Below are positions 1 to 9,144 of a DNA stretch of 64,000 nt, one piece after another. The translations under genes were made by a program, and so were the position numbers. The stretch is from Paenibacillus sp. FSL R10-2782. GTDB lineage: Bacteria > Bacillota > Bacilli > Paenibacillales > Paenibacillaceae. The stretch spans positions 4,269,001 to 4,333,000 of the forward strand of contig NZ_CP151951.1 of NCBI RefSeq assembly GCF_038592985.1, written 5' to 3'. Numbering within the stretch: position 1 is the stretch's first letter; every line of letters begins with the position of its first letter. The notes under the pieces are model-generated. The model had not been told where the DNA came from. It was given only the letters and a program-made list of their open reading frames with translations, and ran no database searches.

Positions 1-548
1 TCCTCGACGCGGTGAGGAAGCCCCGGATGCTGGCGCACATAATTGGCCGTTTCCCGGATGACTTCGGTGAGCTGATGGCTGACCGGCTGCTCCTGCGGCT
101 CCTTGCGGTCGGCACGCAGCAAATGTATCATGAGCTGCTTCAGGATTAGCCTGCCCTCCTCCTCGGCCCCGTAAGCGAGTTCCAGGCGCAGACGGACGTA
201 CCTGGCAAGCATATGCTCCACCTCGACCATTTCCTCCAGCATTCGATAGCTGGCAGGGATGATCTCCGGCTGCTCGGTAAGATCAAAATGGATATAGGTA
301 AGTACTAGCGGCTTCTGAGGGTTATGTGTGGCATGAGTATCATCCCCCGGCTTGAACAGGAAGCAACTTCCTTTGCTTACCGGAAAGGATTCCCCGTTCA
401 ATACAACCGTTCCTTCACCGCTCCATACATAAAATAAATCATAGTTTGGCATCGGCCTTTCGCGCACCTGCCATTTCCAGCCCGGCTCGCACACAATTTT
501 GGCAAAGGCGGACAACAGGATGAACGATGACGCAGACGTATCCAGCAA
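1..548 (-). CDS. AraC-family transcriptional regulator, N-terminal part (cut by window edge)
   Basis: The minus strand reads as one open frame from a TTG at 548 to the window edge. An AAGGAGG lies about 8 bases upstream of that TTG and decides the start; a GTG three codons earlier sits inside the ribosome-binding site. The visible 182 residues form a cupin-like sensor domain, with the run YDLFYVWSGEGTVVLNGE followed by SCFLFKPGDDTHATHNP, typical of AraC/XylS regulators that bind small ligands through the N-terminal beta barrel. A helical stretch begins near residue 165. The DNA-binding double helix-turn-helix should lie beyond the window, so the family call rests on the N-terminal half only. 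The gene is divergent from the aminotransferase at 769. Confidence 0.75.
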   Translation of the reverse strand, partial: MLDTSASSFILLSAFAKIVCEPGWKWQVRERPMPNYDLFYVWSGEGTVVLNGESFPVSKGSCFLFKPGDDTHATHNPQKPLVLTYIHFDLTEQPEIIPASYRMLEEMVEVEHMLARYVRLRLELAYGAEEEGRLILKQLMIHLLRADRKEPQEQPVSHQLTEVIRETANYVRQHPGLPHRVE

Positions 549-768
549 AACCTGCACCTCCTTATGCTATTCTTTCGTTGTCCCAGATCCCGTTAAATTA
601 TAATATAAGCGCAGAACAGCCATTACGCAAAAAATAAAGCTTTTCCTCCATTTCTTGCTTTTTAATTTTGTGTAAGTGTTTTTCTTTTTCTGGGACGCTT
701 TTGCGTGACGCTTACCGTGTGTAATGCTATAATATGTAATCAAAATGACTTGGAAGGATGAAACCGGA

Positions 769-2067
769 ATGAATCCACTGGCAGCGCAGTTAAACCGCAA
801 CATTCAGGCAGGCAACGAGCATGTATATGAAATGCTTTCTCTTTTAGGTAAAGAGATTTATTTCCCAAAAGAAGGAATTTTGAGTCAATCGGCAGAGGCG
901 GGGAAACTTGCTAAAAAATATAACGCTACGATTGGTATTGCTACCGAGGGTAGCGGCCCTATGCATTTGGGGGTCATTCAGGAGAAGCTGTCCGCATACA
1001 GCCCCAAGGACCTGTACCCTTATGCGCCCCCTGCGGGCAAGCCTGAGCTGCGTAGTGTATGGCGGGAAAAAATGCTGAAGGAAAACCCGTCGCTGGCGGG
1101 AAAAAGCTACGGCCTACCGGTGGTTACGAACGCGCTGACTCATGGTTTGAGCATCGTTGCCGACCTCTTTACAGATGAAGGGGATGCTGTCATTTATCCA
1201 GACAAAAACTGGGAAAACTATGAACTGACCTTCGGTATTCGCCGTCATGGACGATTGGTAAATTTCCCATTGTTCACAGAGGACCAACATTTTAATAGTG
1301 ATGGGTTACGCGAAGCACTGCTAGCGCAGAAGGATTACGGCAAAGCCATTGTTGTGTTGAACTTCCCGAACAACCCGACTGGCTATACACCGGGAGTCGA
1401 AGAGGGCAAAGCCATTGTTGCTGCCATTCAGGAAGCTGCGGAAGCAGGCATCAATGTCGTAGTTGTAACAGATGACGCTTATTTTGGTCTGTTCTTCGAG
1501 GACTCCCTGCATGAATCGCTATTCGGCCAGTTAGCTGGACTTCATCCAAGAATTTTACCAGTCAAAATTGACGGAGCCACCAAAGAAGAATTCGTTTGGG
1601 GCTTCCGTGTCGGATTTATTACCTTTGCTTCGGAACATCAGGACGTGCTGAGCGCACTGGAGCAAAAAGCATTGGGAATTATACGGGCAACGATTTCCAG
1701 CGGCCCTCACCCGTCGCAAACCTTCGTGCTGGATGCTCTCAAATCACCGGATTTTGAGCAACAGAAGGAAGAAAAGTTCCAAATCATGAAAGGCCGGGCC
1801 AACAAGGTCAAGGCGCTACTTGATAGCGGAAAATACGGAGATGTATGGAGCTACTATCCTTTCAACTCGGGTTATTTCATGTGTCTCAAGCTGAACGGCT
1901 TGTCCGCCGAACAACTGCGCACACATCTGCTGGAGCAATATGGGGTGGGAACGATTGCACTGGGTGAGCATGATCTCCGTATCGCGTTCTCCTGTATCGA
2001 GGAAGAATATCTGGAAGACTTGTACGATATTGTTTATCGTGGTGTGCAAGACTTATTGAACGCCTAA
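769..2067 (+). CDS. PLP-dependent aminotransferase, class I/II
   Basis: Encodes a fold-type I, pyridoxal-phosphate enzyme that should move an amino group between an amino acid and a 2-oxo acid in the cytoplasm. Visible family marks are NFPNNPTGY (substrate-binding Asn-Pro block), VVVVTDDAYFGLF (the Asp/Tyr that contact the cofactor), the probable Schiff-base lysine in KIDGATKEEFVWGFRVGF, and the C-terminal arginine block LRIAFSC that binds the substrate carboxylate. The ATG at 769 has AAGG about 8 bases upstream; an in-frame ATG at 745 has no good site. A TATAAT-like -10 lies near 728. Substrate specificity cannot be read from sequence. A hairpin terminator follows at 2113. Confidence 0.85.
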   Translation: MNPLAAQLNRNIQAGNEHVYEMLSLLGKEIYFPKEGILSQSAEAGKLAKKYNATIGIATEGSGPMHLGVIQEKLSAYSPKDLYPYAPPAGKPELRSVWREKMLKENPSLAGKSYGLPVVTNALTHGLSIVADLFTDEGDAVIYPDKNWENYELTFGIRRHGRLVNFPLFTEDQHFNSDGLREALLAQKDYGKAIVVLNFPNNPTGYTPGVEEGKAIVAAIQEAAEAGINVVVVTDDAYFGLFFEDSLHESLFGQLAGLHPRILPVKIDGATKEEFVWGFRVGFITFASEHQDVLSALEQKALGIIRATISSGPHPSQTFVLDALKSPDFEQQKEEKFQIMKGRANKVKALLDSGKYGDVWSYYPFNSGYFMCLKLNGLSAEQLRTHLLEQYGVGTIALGEHDLRIAFSCIEEEYLEDLYDIVYRGVQDLLNA

Positions 2068-2112
2068 TCTAATCGGTCGGTATGAACTGGTTAGACTTAT
2101 AGCTGGATTAAG

Positions 2113-2145
2113 CGGTGTGCCGGATGTTGCGGCATACCGTTCTTT
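2113..2145 (+). terminator. Rho-independent terminator of the aminotransferase gene
   Basis: A 10-bp stem (CGGTGTGCCG with CGGCATACCG, one G-T wobble) encloses a short loop and is followed by TTCTTTA. It sits 46 bases after the aminotransferase stop codon. Confidence 0.7.
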
Positions 2146-2184
2146 ATATCCCCTGTTGAACGATTCATTCCCAACTCGAAGCAC

Positions 2185-3462
2185 TTATCCCTCAGCAGCC
2201 AGCAAAGATTGTTGTGCCAGCGGCAGCAAAATGATAACCTCCGTACCCGCTCCCGGCTCGCTCTCATACCGTATACTGCCGTTCATCGCTTCAATCATGC
2301 GAAAAGAGACTGCTGTTCCCAGCCCTGTTCCTACTTCTTTGGTCGAAAAAAACAAAGTGCCTACACGTTCCAGATGCTCCGGGCTCATGCCTTTTCCACT
2401 ATCCTTGATATTCAGACATGCCTTCTCTTCCTGAACTACCAGCTTTATGTCTACCTTGCCTCCATCTTCCGCAGCCTCAATCGCATTTTTCGTGATATGA
2501 ATTAACGCCTGCAACAGTTGATTACGATCCGTATGTAGATATATATTATTCCTCAGCTCCGTCTGCATTCTTACGCCTTGCTTGGCCGCCATCGGTTTCA
2601 GGAGCAGAACAATCTGTTGAACCATACCGGACAAATCCATCAGCTCCGTCTTCCCAATCTGTGGCTTGGATAAATTCAAATAGTCGCTAATGATTCTTTC
2701 AGCCCGATCCACCTCCGCCAGCGCCAGCGCCATATATCTGCGGTTTTTTCCTTCCAGCCCTGACTGGGCCATTTGCAGGAACCCTTTTACGACCGTCAAC
2801 GGATTACGAACTTCGTGAGCCATGGAAGCGGCCAGTTCCCCTAACGTATTGAGACGTTCAGCATATTTGATCTTTTTTCTCATCTCTTCCCGTTCGAGAC
2901 TAAACTCCATCCAGCAAGAGGCAGCTCCGATACTTAGAAATTGAATTATAGCAAACCAAAGAACCCCCTTGATCAGCTCGACTTCATCCTCATTCAGTCT
3001 GCCGTTGGCCCAGGAATGCATCATAAGAACAACCAGCATGATCACATTCATCCACACACTCATGAGCAAGTTTATCAATACTCGGGCCAGCATGCCTTTG
3101 AGCTGCATAAATTTTTTTCTCACCAAGAGAGGTACGAGATAACATAACAGCATGCTAAGCAGCCCCACACCGATGGAATCAGGTCCAACATAAATGCGGG
3201 CCAGCATCATGAGTGTTATATTCACTAGTCCTGCTCCGGGGCCAAAATATAAAACGGAGAGGATCAGCGGAACATATCGGAGATCCCAAAGGAAGCCGTA
3301 CCAGCTATACGAGAAAATAAGACAAAGCACAGAAGAGATACCCAGCACCCCTCCCATGAGCAATGGGGTCTGTTTCATATGTCGATAATCCGATAAAGCG
3401 CTGTACACCAGCAAGGGTACAAAAACCAGAAATATATTCACGAGCAGCTTGTCTGCCAGCAT
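2185..3462 (-). CDS. Membrane sensor histidine kinase (KinB/sporulation-kinase type)
   Basis: The N-terminal half carries about six hydrophobic segments (for example LLVNIFLVFVPLLVYSAL and VPLILSVLYFGPGAGLVNI), resembling the 5TM/LytS-like sensor of KinB-type kinases. The C-terminal half holds the full catalytic core: H-box MAHEVRNPLTVVKG with the phospho-accepting His, N-box HITKNAIEAAE, G1 DSGKGMS, and GTGLGTAVSFRMIEAMNG. It therefore autophosphorylates and passes phosphate to a response regulator or Spo0F. No partner regulator is adjacent, as is common for orphan sporulation kinases. The frame opens to 3600; I prefer the ATG at 3462 because the first membrane segment follows at once and KinB-type kinases start there. 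A TTG start near 3519 is possible. The role in sporulation is inference. Confidence 0.8.
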   Translation of the reverse strand: MLADKLLVNIFLVFVPLLVYSALSDYRHMKQTPLLMGGVLGISSVLCLIFSYSWYGFLWDLRYVPLILSVLYFGPGAGLVNITLMMLARIYVGPDSIGVGLLSMLLCYLVPLLVRKKFMQLKGMLARVLINLLMSVWMNVIMLVVLMMHSWANGRLNEDEVELIKGVLWFAIIQFLSIGAASCWMEFSLEREEMRKKIKYAERLNTLGELAASMAHEVRNPLTVVKGFLQMAQSGLEGKNRRYMALALAEVDRAERIISDYLNLSKPQIGKTELMDLSGMVQQIVLLLKPMAAKQGVRMQTELRNNIYLHTDRNQLLQALIHITKNAIEAAEDGGKVDIKLVVQEEKACLNIKDSGKGMSPEHLERVGTLFFSTKEVGTGLGTAVSFRMIEAMNGSIRYESEPGAGTEVIILLPLAQQSLLAAEG

Positions 3463-3668
3463 CTCGTCGTTCCCACTTTCCAAGTAATAATGATTATATA
3501 CTTCTTCTATTCTCGACAAAACGTGTCTTTTCCTCTCTATCCCCTCATATCCGCTGAAAAAAATAAGGCGATCCGGCAATGTACCTCCACGTTGGCCCAC
3601 GCAATCCGAAAATCGGCTTCATAATATACGGTGTATCCTACATCACAAGGACCGAGAGGAGAATGAGC

Positions 3669-3785
3669 ATGGGAGCAGAAGAAACAAGAGGCGGTTACGG
3701 TGGTTTCGGCGCATTCACAAGCACAGGAACGATTCTGGTGCTGTTCATTTTGTTAGTGATCATCAGCAAAACGATTTTCATTTAA
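3669..3785 (+). CDS. YjcZ-family small sporulation-type membrane protein
   Basis: A 38-residue protein: a Gly/Phe-rich head (RGGYGGFGAF) and one hydrophobic helix (TILVLFILLVIISKTIFI). This is the architecture of the YjcZ family of tiny proteins found in spore formers and annotated as sporulation proteins. The ATG at 3669 has AGAGGAG 7 bases upstream; an in-frame ATG at 3663 overlaps that site. It stands alone, divergent from the sensor kinase, and is followed by a hairpin terminator. Confidence 0.75.
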   Translation: MGAEETRGGYGGFGAFTSTGTILVLFILLVIISKTIFI

Positions 3786-3834
3786 GCAGGCGGACATCTG
3801 CGCCCACGGCCGACAAATAGCAGTACCCACGCAA

Positions 3835-3887
3835 AAAGGCTATTCTGCAAACAGCGCTTGCTGCTTACGGAATAGCCTTTGTTTTTA
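3835..3887. terminator. Bidirectional terminator between yjcZ-like gene and ecsB
   Basis: An 11-bp inverted repeat (AAAGGCTATTC with GAATAGCCTTT) is followed by GTTTTT on the plus strand and by T-rich sequence on the minus strand. It can serve both the small plus-strand gene and the convergent ecsAB operon. Confidence 0.8.
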
Positions 3888-3903
3888 CTTTATACACACA
3901 GGA

Positions 3904-5133
3904 TCAAACTTCTTCCTCATCTTGACCGTCCAGACGCCATTTTTTCGCCTGAGCGCCTCGTACCAGGTATACTACCAGCACTCCACCAGCCAGCGTAAGC
4001 AGTGTGGTGATCAGCCCTTCAGTTCCTCTCAACAAAAAAGGAAGCCACAGGATGACCGCAACCGGCAACAGCAGCCGTACAACAAAGTCCAGGAAAGACG
4101 CACGACGGGTATGTACAGGAAGCGGATAGAGCTGAAGCCATAGCGAATCCTTATGGTACTGCCTTAACGAAGTAATCTGCACGCCGATCAGGAATATAAA
4201 AAATAAATACACAGCGATACCGATCCAGCTCGTATGCGTGATCCATATAATCAACAGGCCGAGGATCCCCAGTCGTATCACCATCCCCACAGGCTCTGTG
4301 CGCACAAAGGTCTTAAACAGCAGGTAACGATAAGCACCCCTTTTGTCCCACGGTATGTTACCGCCTAACCAGGACAACCAGCGACGCGGAGTCACTCTCT
4401 GCGTAAGGGCCGGCACATCAACAAACCAGCCCAAAGTACGCATCACACGGGCAGCCTGTACGCCTTCTGTACGGATCAGGTTCTCCCATGCCACCAACAG
4501 CTTGACCGGAAAACGCAGGACAAGCACGTACACCACACCCACCAGCACGATAAACGGCAAGCTGCGCAGCGGAGGCTGCCACAGCCATGCGGCTACCAGC
4601 AGCACGGCCAGCGCCCAGCGAAGCAGACGATACGCCATACTCGCACTGCGCGATACCATGCGCAGCTCCTGCCAGCCCCCATAGCTAAACAGCAGCTTCA
4701 GCAGCACGAACAGCAGTATGGTCAGCAGTAGTGGCTTAGGCGCAGTATCGCTGCGGATATACAACGGCCACGCGATCACAAGCAGCAACAGCAGACCAAA
4801 TATTTTATACACCACGCCACGGATACGGCTGGACTTAAAATATTCGTGCATCGCATGCTCCTGAGGACGCAGGAAGACGATATCGGCTTCGTTCAAATAC
4901 GTACGGAAGCTCATATGAGCGATCGGAACGGCTACAGTGAGCATAATCCAGCGGATGGGCAAATCCGGCGGGATATGCATAATCAGCGACGTGTACCACG
5001 CGGCAAAGGCAATCAGCGCAAAGCCGAAGACGACCGCCAGGCCGCTCTGAATGACATAGCCGAGATAAGGCAGCACTTGTCCCCAGAACGCAGCACGTCT
5101 TTCTTTATGCAAGCGTTGCAAATCCATGCTCAT
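3904..5133 (-). CDS. ecsB: EcsB-like ABC transporter permease
   Basis: A polytopic membrane protein of 409 residues that lacks an ATPase domain. It matches EcsB in size, in its cytoplasmic N-terminus (DLQRLHKERRAAFWGQVLPYLGYV) and in the motif NEADIVFLRPQE before a helix-rich remainder. Its ATG at 5133 overlaps the ecsA stop codon in an ATGA, so the two are translationally coupled; an ATG two codons later is also usable. With EcsA it forms the Ecs exporter which, in Bacillus, affects intramembrane proteolysis (RasP), secretion and competence. The third gene, ecsC, is not present here. The transported substrate is unknown. Confidence 0.85.
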   Translation of the reverse strand: MSMDLQRLHKERRAAFWGQVLPYLGYVIQSGLAVVFGFALIAFAAWYTSLIMHIPPDLPIRWIMLTVAVPIAHMSFRTYLNEADIVFLRPQEHAMHEYFKSSRIRGVVYKIFGLLLLLVIAWPLYIRSDTAPKPLLLTILLFVLLKLLFSYGGWQELRMVSRSASMAYRLLRWALAVLLVAAWLWQPPLRSLPFIVLVGVVYVLVLRFPVKLLVAWENLIRTEGVQAARVMRTLGWFVDVPALTQRVTPRRWLSWLGGNIPWDKRGAYRYLLFKTFVRTEPVGMVIRLGILGLLIIWITHTSWIGIAVYLFFIFLIGVQITSLRQYHKDSLWLQLYPLPVHTRRASFLDFVVRLLLPVAVILWLPFLLRGTEGLITTLLTLAGGVLVVYLVRGAQAKKWRLDGQDEEEV

Positions 5134-5876
5134 TCCCTGCCCTGTACCAGCTCATAAAATGCATCTTCCAGCGGCATGCCCGGCTTACCCGCCTGTGCTG
5201 TCACTTCATCCAGCGTGCCCTGTGCAATGATGGCACCCTGATGAAGCACAATGAAACGATCACAATAATTTTCAATCGTGGACAAAATATGAGAACTGAG
5301 TAAAATGGACGAGCCCGAGCGCTTCATTTCCAGCATAAAATCAAGCAGGGAACGAATACCGAGCGGGTCCAGACCCAAAAATGGCTCATCAATGACATAC
5401 AGTGGCGGCCCAGCCAAAAATGCGCACATAATCATCACTTTCTGGCGCATCCCTTTGGAGAGATGCATCGACATGCTTCCACTCTTATCCCGCATACGGA
5501 ACAAGTCCAGCATTTGGTCACTGCGGGTGCGAAAATCAGCTTCATTGACTCCATACGCTCTGGCAGTGAATTCCATATGCTCCATTACGGTCATTTCGGG
5601 ATACAGCTCTGGAGACTCGGGTACAAAGGCAATGGCTCCTTGATACTGCTCGGGATTTTCCGCCTGCTTATGTCCCTGCACGCGAATTTCTCCCGCCTGC
5701 GGTGTCATCAGGCCCAAAATATGCTTCATCGTCGTACTTTTCCCGGCTCCGTTCAGACCGATCAGCCCCACCATTTCGCCCGGCTTTACATCCAGAGAAA
5801 TCTGGTGCAGCACCGGGCGCTTGGCGCTGTATCCGCCTGTCAGTCCATTAATTTGCAATACAGGCTGTTGTTCCAT
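5130..5876 (-). CDS. ecsA: EcsA-like ABC transporter ATP-binding protein
   Basis: A 248-residue ABC ATPase. Walker A is GLNGAGKSTT (about residues 40-49), the Q-loop lies in AIAFVPESPELYP, the signature is LSKGMRQK, and Walker B is PPLYVIDEPFLGLDP, followed by the H-loop in LLSSHIL. The signature serine-lysine form (LSKGMRQK) and the PESPELYP segment are typical of EcsA. The ATG at 5876 follows GGGGGAG; the frame extends six codons further without need. It is the first gene of the ecsAB pair and is preceded closely by the helicase gene on the same strand, so all three may be co-transcribed. Confidence 0.88.
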   Translation of the reverse strand: MEQQPVLQINGLTGGYSAKRPVLHQISLDVKPGEMVGLIGLNGAGKSTTMKHILGLMTPQAGEIRVQGHKQAENPEQYQGAIAFVPESPELYPEMTVMEHMEFTARAYGVNEADFRTRSDQMLDLFRMRDKSGSMSMHLSKGMRQKVMIMCAFLAGPPLYVIDEPFLGLDPLGIRSLLDFMLEMKRSGSSILLSSHILSTIENYCDRFIVLHQGAIIAQGTLDEVTAQAGKPGMPLEDAFYELVQGRE

Positions 5877-5894
5877 GGCTCCCCCTCTTCTCAC

Positions 5895-7286
5895 TTATCC
5901 GTTCGGCTTTGACCCTTTTTCCTTCAGCCATCTTGGCGCTCCCTTGTTTTTACGCTCACGCTCGCGCTGCGCTTTCCCTGCTTTGGACAAGGCCGCTCCT
6001 TTGCTCTTGCCTGGAGCCGAGCCATTTGCCGCAGTTCTGCCAGGACGACCGTTCTCACCGCGGGCAGGCGCCTTGCGGCTTTCCGTGGCTGCTCCGTCAG
6101 AATTGGCTCTGGCTTCGGAAGGCCTTACAGGCGCACGTTTGACATCCACCGGACGCGGCACGACAACCCGGCCTCCGTACAACGCACGCTCCGCAATGTC
6201 GATGCCCAGTTCACGGGAAAATTTACGCATGATGAACGTTTCACGGTCGGTAACAACCGACGCAACCAACCCTTTACGACCCATCCGTCCGGTCCGTCCT
6301 GCACGGTGAACATAAGCCTGACTGTCCGTAGCCGGATCAAAATGGATCACCATTTCCAGTCCCTCAATATCCAGACCACGGGCTGCCACATCGGAAGCAA
6401 TCAGCACCTTGAGCTTGTCCGCACGAAACTGGGCAAGCACATTGGTACGTGTAACTTTGTCCGCATCGCCATACAGGGATGCTGTAGTCAGTCCCATATG
6501 CTTGAGCTTGGCCTCAATCTCTCCGATGGCATTGGTGGTATTGACGAACACCAGCGCTTTTCTCGGATTAAAATGACGCACCAGTCGGCGCAGCATGTCC
6601 ACCTTATCCCGTTCTTCAGATACAAAGTAGTAGTGTTCCAAACCGCTGGCCGTCTTCTGGTCGGGATCAATCCCGATTTCCACATAATCCTTCATTTCCC
6701 GCTTGGCCAGCGCTTGAATTTCGTCGTTCAGCGTTGCGGACAAAAATACTAACTGACGGTCACGCTGGGCAGTGCCCAAGATGTTCGTGACATCGCTTGC
6801 TCCCCCGAGCTGGAACATCTGATCCACCTCGTCGATGACGATGGTTGTAATGTTGTGCATTTTCAGCTTCTTGGAAGCGATGAGTTCCCGTACACGTCCC
6901 GGTGTGCCGACCACAAGCTGGGGATGGTCCTTCAGCTTCTCGATCTGGCGCTTGACTGCCGCTCCGCCGATCAGGCCGAGCACACGGATGCCGCGATGCT
7001 CCCCATAACGCTGGCCTTCGCGTACAATTTGCATCGCCAGCTCCTGACTGGGAGCCAGGATCAGCTTTTGCGTGGCCTTTTTCTGCGGGTCAATGGCTTG
7101 CAGCAGCGGCAGCAAGTAAGCCAGCGTCTTCCCTGTGCCAGTCTGCGAACGCGCCAATACATGCCTGCCCTTGATCATTTCTGGTATAGCCTGCGCCTGA
7201 ACTGGCGAAGGCTGTGTAATCTCATGCTCAGCCAGCTTGGTCAACAGATCTTGTTCCACGCCGAGCGATTCAAAATTCAATGTCAT
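5895..7286 (-). CDS. DEAD-box ATP-dependent RNA helicase
   Basis: A 463-residue helicase that unwinds RNA. It shows the Q motif with upstream Phe (FESLG ... ITQPSPVQAQAIP), motif I SQTGTGKT near residues 47-54, Ia and Ib (PSQELAMQI, VGTPGRV), motif II as VIDEVDQ (DEVD in place of the usual DEAD), motif III SAT, motif V ARGLDIEGLEMVIHFD and motif VI HRAGRTGRMGR. The last 80 residues are basic, Ala/Gly-rich and low complexity, as in cold-shock helicases of the CshA/CshB type. The ATG at 7286 has AGGGG about 9 bases upstream and is preferred over a TTG at 7298. A role in RNA decay or ribosome assembly is family knowledge. Confidence 0.88.
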   Translation of the reverse strand: MTLNFESLGVEQDLLTKLAEHEITQPSPVQAQAIPEMIKGRHVLARSQTGTGKTLAYLLPLLQAIDPQKKATQKLILAPSQELAMQIVREGQRYGEHRGIRVLGLIGGAAVKRQIEKLKDHPQLVVGTPGRVRELIASKKLKMHNITTIVIDEVDQMFQLGGASDVTNILGTAQRDRQLVFLSATLNDEIQALAKREMKDYVEIGIDPDQKTASGLEHYYFVSEERDKVDMLRRLVRHFNPRKALVFVNTTNAIGEIEAKLKHMGLTTASLYGDADKVTRTNVLAQFRADKLKVLIASDVAARGLDIEGLEMVIHFDPATDSQAYVHRAGRTGRMGRKGLVASVVTDRETFIMRKFSRELGIDIAERALYGGRVVVPRPVDVKRAPVRPSEARANSDGAATESRKAPARGENGRPGRTAANGSAPGKSKGAALSKAGKAQRERERKNKGAPRWLKEKGSKPNG

Positions 7287-7395
7287 GAAAAGGTCCAACC
7301 CCTATACGTAAATTCGTTACTCTCCATTATATGCGAAAACCGCCCTGTAACCAAATGCAGATATTTAGTCATACCTCCCTTTTATTCAAAATGAC

Positions 7396-7440
7396 AAAAA
7401 AGATGTCCCTCCACCATCACATGGTTTGCGGGACATCTTT
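7396..7440 (-). terminator. Terminator of the cheX-SDR transcription unit
   Basis: On the minus strand AAAGATGTCCC pairs with GGGACATCTTT across a 20-base loop and is followed by six T's. It overlaps the last base of the SDR stop codon. The mirror sequence also has T's on the plus strand. Confidence 0.75.
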
Positions 7441-8219
7441 TATTTTTTGTTCATCACGCCATGGCCCAACCTGTCGGTCAGCCTGGGAGCAAGCTGGTAC
7501 AGCTTGAGAAAAGGAGATATCCACCGTGGCAGATTAACCTCCTCCTTGCGAAGCTCCATCGCTCTCACGATGTGCTGAGCCACCTTGTCCGGCTTTAGCA
7601 TAAACCAGCCTACATTACGAACATATCCGCCCGAAGGATCAGCGAGGTCAAAAAACGGCGTGTCAATCGGTCCGGGGTTAATCGTTGTTAGCGTAACTCC
7701 GCTCCCGCGCAGTTCCTGCCGAAGCGCATTGCTGAACCCTAGCAGTGCATGCTTCGTTGCTGTGTAGGAGGACGATTTGGCTGTCCCGATTTTACCGGCC
7801 ATGGATGCCACATTGACGATCTGTCCCGTACCTCTTGCTGTCATTTGCGGCAGAAATGCCTTGATACAGCGGACAGCGCCCATATAATTCACATCCATCA
7901 TTTGTTCAAACTCCGTCAAGTCTGTCTCATGAAAATAATCAAACTTCCCGTAACCTGCGTTGTTGAGCAAAATATCGACCCGTCCGAACTGCTCCAGCAC
8001 ACGGGCAGCCACGGCCTCTACCTGCTCTTGACGAGTGACGTCCAGAGGGATCAACTCATGCCTGCCACTAATTCCGGCTGACACTTGTTCAAGCCGTTCC
8101 TGCGAACGCGCAGTCAAAATAGGAATCGCACCCTTTTCGCTCAGCAACCGTGCGCAGAGGGCACCAATTCCACTGGATGCACCTGTAATGACAACCACCT
8201 TGTTTTGCAATGTACTCAT
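7440..8219 (-). CDS. Short-chain dehydrogenase/reductase (SDR)
   Basis: A classical SDR of 259 residues that should reduce or oxidise a carbonyl or alcohol with NAD(P)(H). The cofactor motif is TGASSGIG near the N-terminus, followed by NNAGYG, the catalytic Ser in VNVASMAGKIG, and the Tyr/Lys pair in SSYTATKHA (YxxxK). The PGPIDTPFF segment after it is the usual substrate-loop start. The ATG at 8219 has GGAGGG 6 bases upstream, which rules out the ATG two codons earlier. It follows cheX on the same strand, separated by a strong inverted repeat. The substrate cannot be inferred. Confidence 0.87.
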   Translation of the reverse strand: MSTLQNKVVVITGASSGIGALCARLLSEKGAIPILTARSQERLEQVSAGISGRHELIPLDVTRQEQVEAVAARVLEQFGRVDILLNNAGYGKFDYFHETDLTEFEQMMDVNYMGAVRCIKAFLPQMTARGTGQIVNVASMAGKIGTAKSSSYTATKHALLGFSNALRQELRGSGVTLTTINPGPIDTPFFDLADPSGGYVRNVGWFMLKPDKVAQHIVRAMELRKEEVNLPRWISPFLKLYQLAPRLTDRLGHGVMNKK

Positions 8220-8231
8220 GGACATCCCTCC

Positions 8232-8259
8232 ATATTAAAGAAACCTGCTTCTTTAATAT
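8232..8259. promoter_or_regulatory. Perfect 11-bp inverted repeat between cheX and the SDR gene
   Basis: ATATTAAAGAA and TTCTTTAATAT are exact complements around a 6-base loop. The repeat touches the cheX stop codon and ends 12 bases before the SDR start. It has no T-run, so it is more likely an operator or mRNA-stability hairpin than a terminator. Confidence 0.5.
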
Positions 8260-8723
8260 TAAGAGATCATCACCTGAATATCCAGCTCACCGATCCCTTC
8301 CATCGTAAGCGGAATATAAAGGGCACGCTGAGGTACGAAGGAGGTCAAGTTTTCCGACTTCATGACCTGCGGAGGCGTAATGTCGACTACAATCCCCTGA
8401 TTGGACAAAATCGTGCTGGCATTACCGCTGATCATATTTCCCAATTCAGAAATGGCGCTTTTGCCCATCTCATCAATTTCAGTCAAAACGAATCCGCCCA
8501 TCATCGCCGATACCATGCGCAACGCTACCTGTTCATTCAGGCCGAACACAATATTTCCGCTAAGCTGTCCGGTCATCCCGATCATAATCCAAATATGGTC
8601 ATCCACCAGCTCGACATTTTTCACACCGAGATCGCCGGGTGAGGGAGAGATTTGGATCAATTGTTCAATGACCCGCCGCGCCGACTCCAAAAAAGGATTT
8701 ATCACTTCTGCCTTCACGATCAT
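8259..8723 (-). CDS. CheX-family chemotaxis/phosphatase protein
   Basis: A 154-residue cytoplasmic protein with the CheC/CheX/FliY signature: an E-x2-N pair inside SAISELGNMISGNASTIL, the helix that inserts into the active site of CheY-P to hydrolyse its phosphate. Only one such helix is evident, as in CheX, whereas CheC has two. The start MIVKAEVINPFLESARRVIEQL is the usual CheX N-terminus. No other chemotaxis genes are in the window. Bacillus subtilis uses CheC and FliY, so a separate CheX is a Paenibacillus/clostridial-type trait (family knowledge). Confidence 0.8.
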   Translation of the reverse strand: MIVKAEVINPFLESARRVIEQLIQISPSPGDLGVKNVELVDDHIWIMIGMTGQLSGNIVFGLNEQVALRMVSAMMGGFVLTEIDEMGKSAISELGNMISGNASTILSNQGIVVDITPPQVMKSENLTSFVPQRALYIPLTMEGIGELDIQVMIS

Positions 8724-9144
8724 TGCGCCCCTTTACGATGGGCTTTTAGACACACAACAAAAGTCCCATTTTAATTTGAATTTTATTTTTCAAAATGATG
8801 CATAACGAATCAACCTTCAATAAAATACTCTCTCTATCACTTATCGACAGCTATCCGGCAATTTTTTATAGCCGAATCACAAAAAATGTGAATAATGTCC
8901 TATTCCATCGCTTTCCATCGAATTCAAATGGATTACTTTTGATGTATAGCAGGACTTTAGTCTTTATTTTCCAATATACCATACTTCACGGTGTTCTGCT
9001 TCGATTCATTGCCCTTCCCGCTCGAATAACCTATAATTTAATGAAATAAGCATAACGATGGTTTTACATATGCACATGTGGATTTGTGAAAAATCCTCAG
9101 GCTGTATTGCTGCGACAGAATTAAGAAAAGAGAGGAGGAACTTC

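Noticed and set aside
8795..9049. 84-codon plus-strand frame in the cheX-LysR gap
   Set aside because: No ribosome-binding site, low-complexity AT-rich sequence and no recognisable motif; treated as promoter region.
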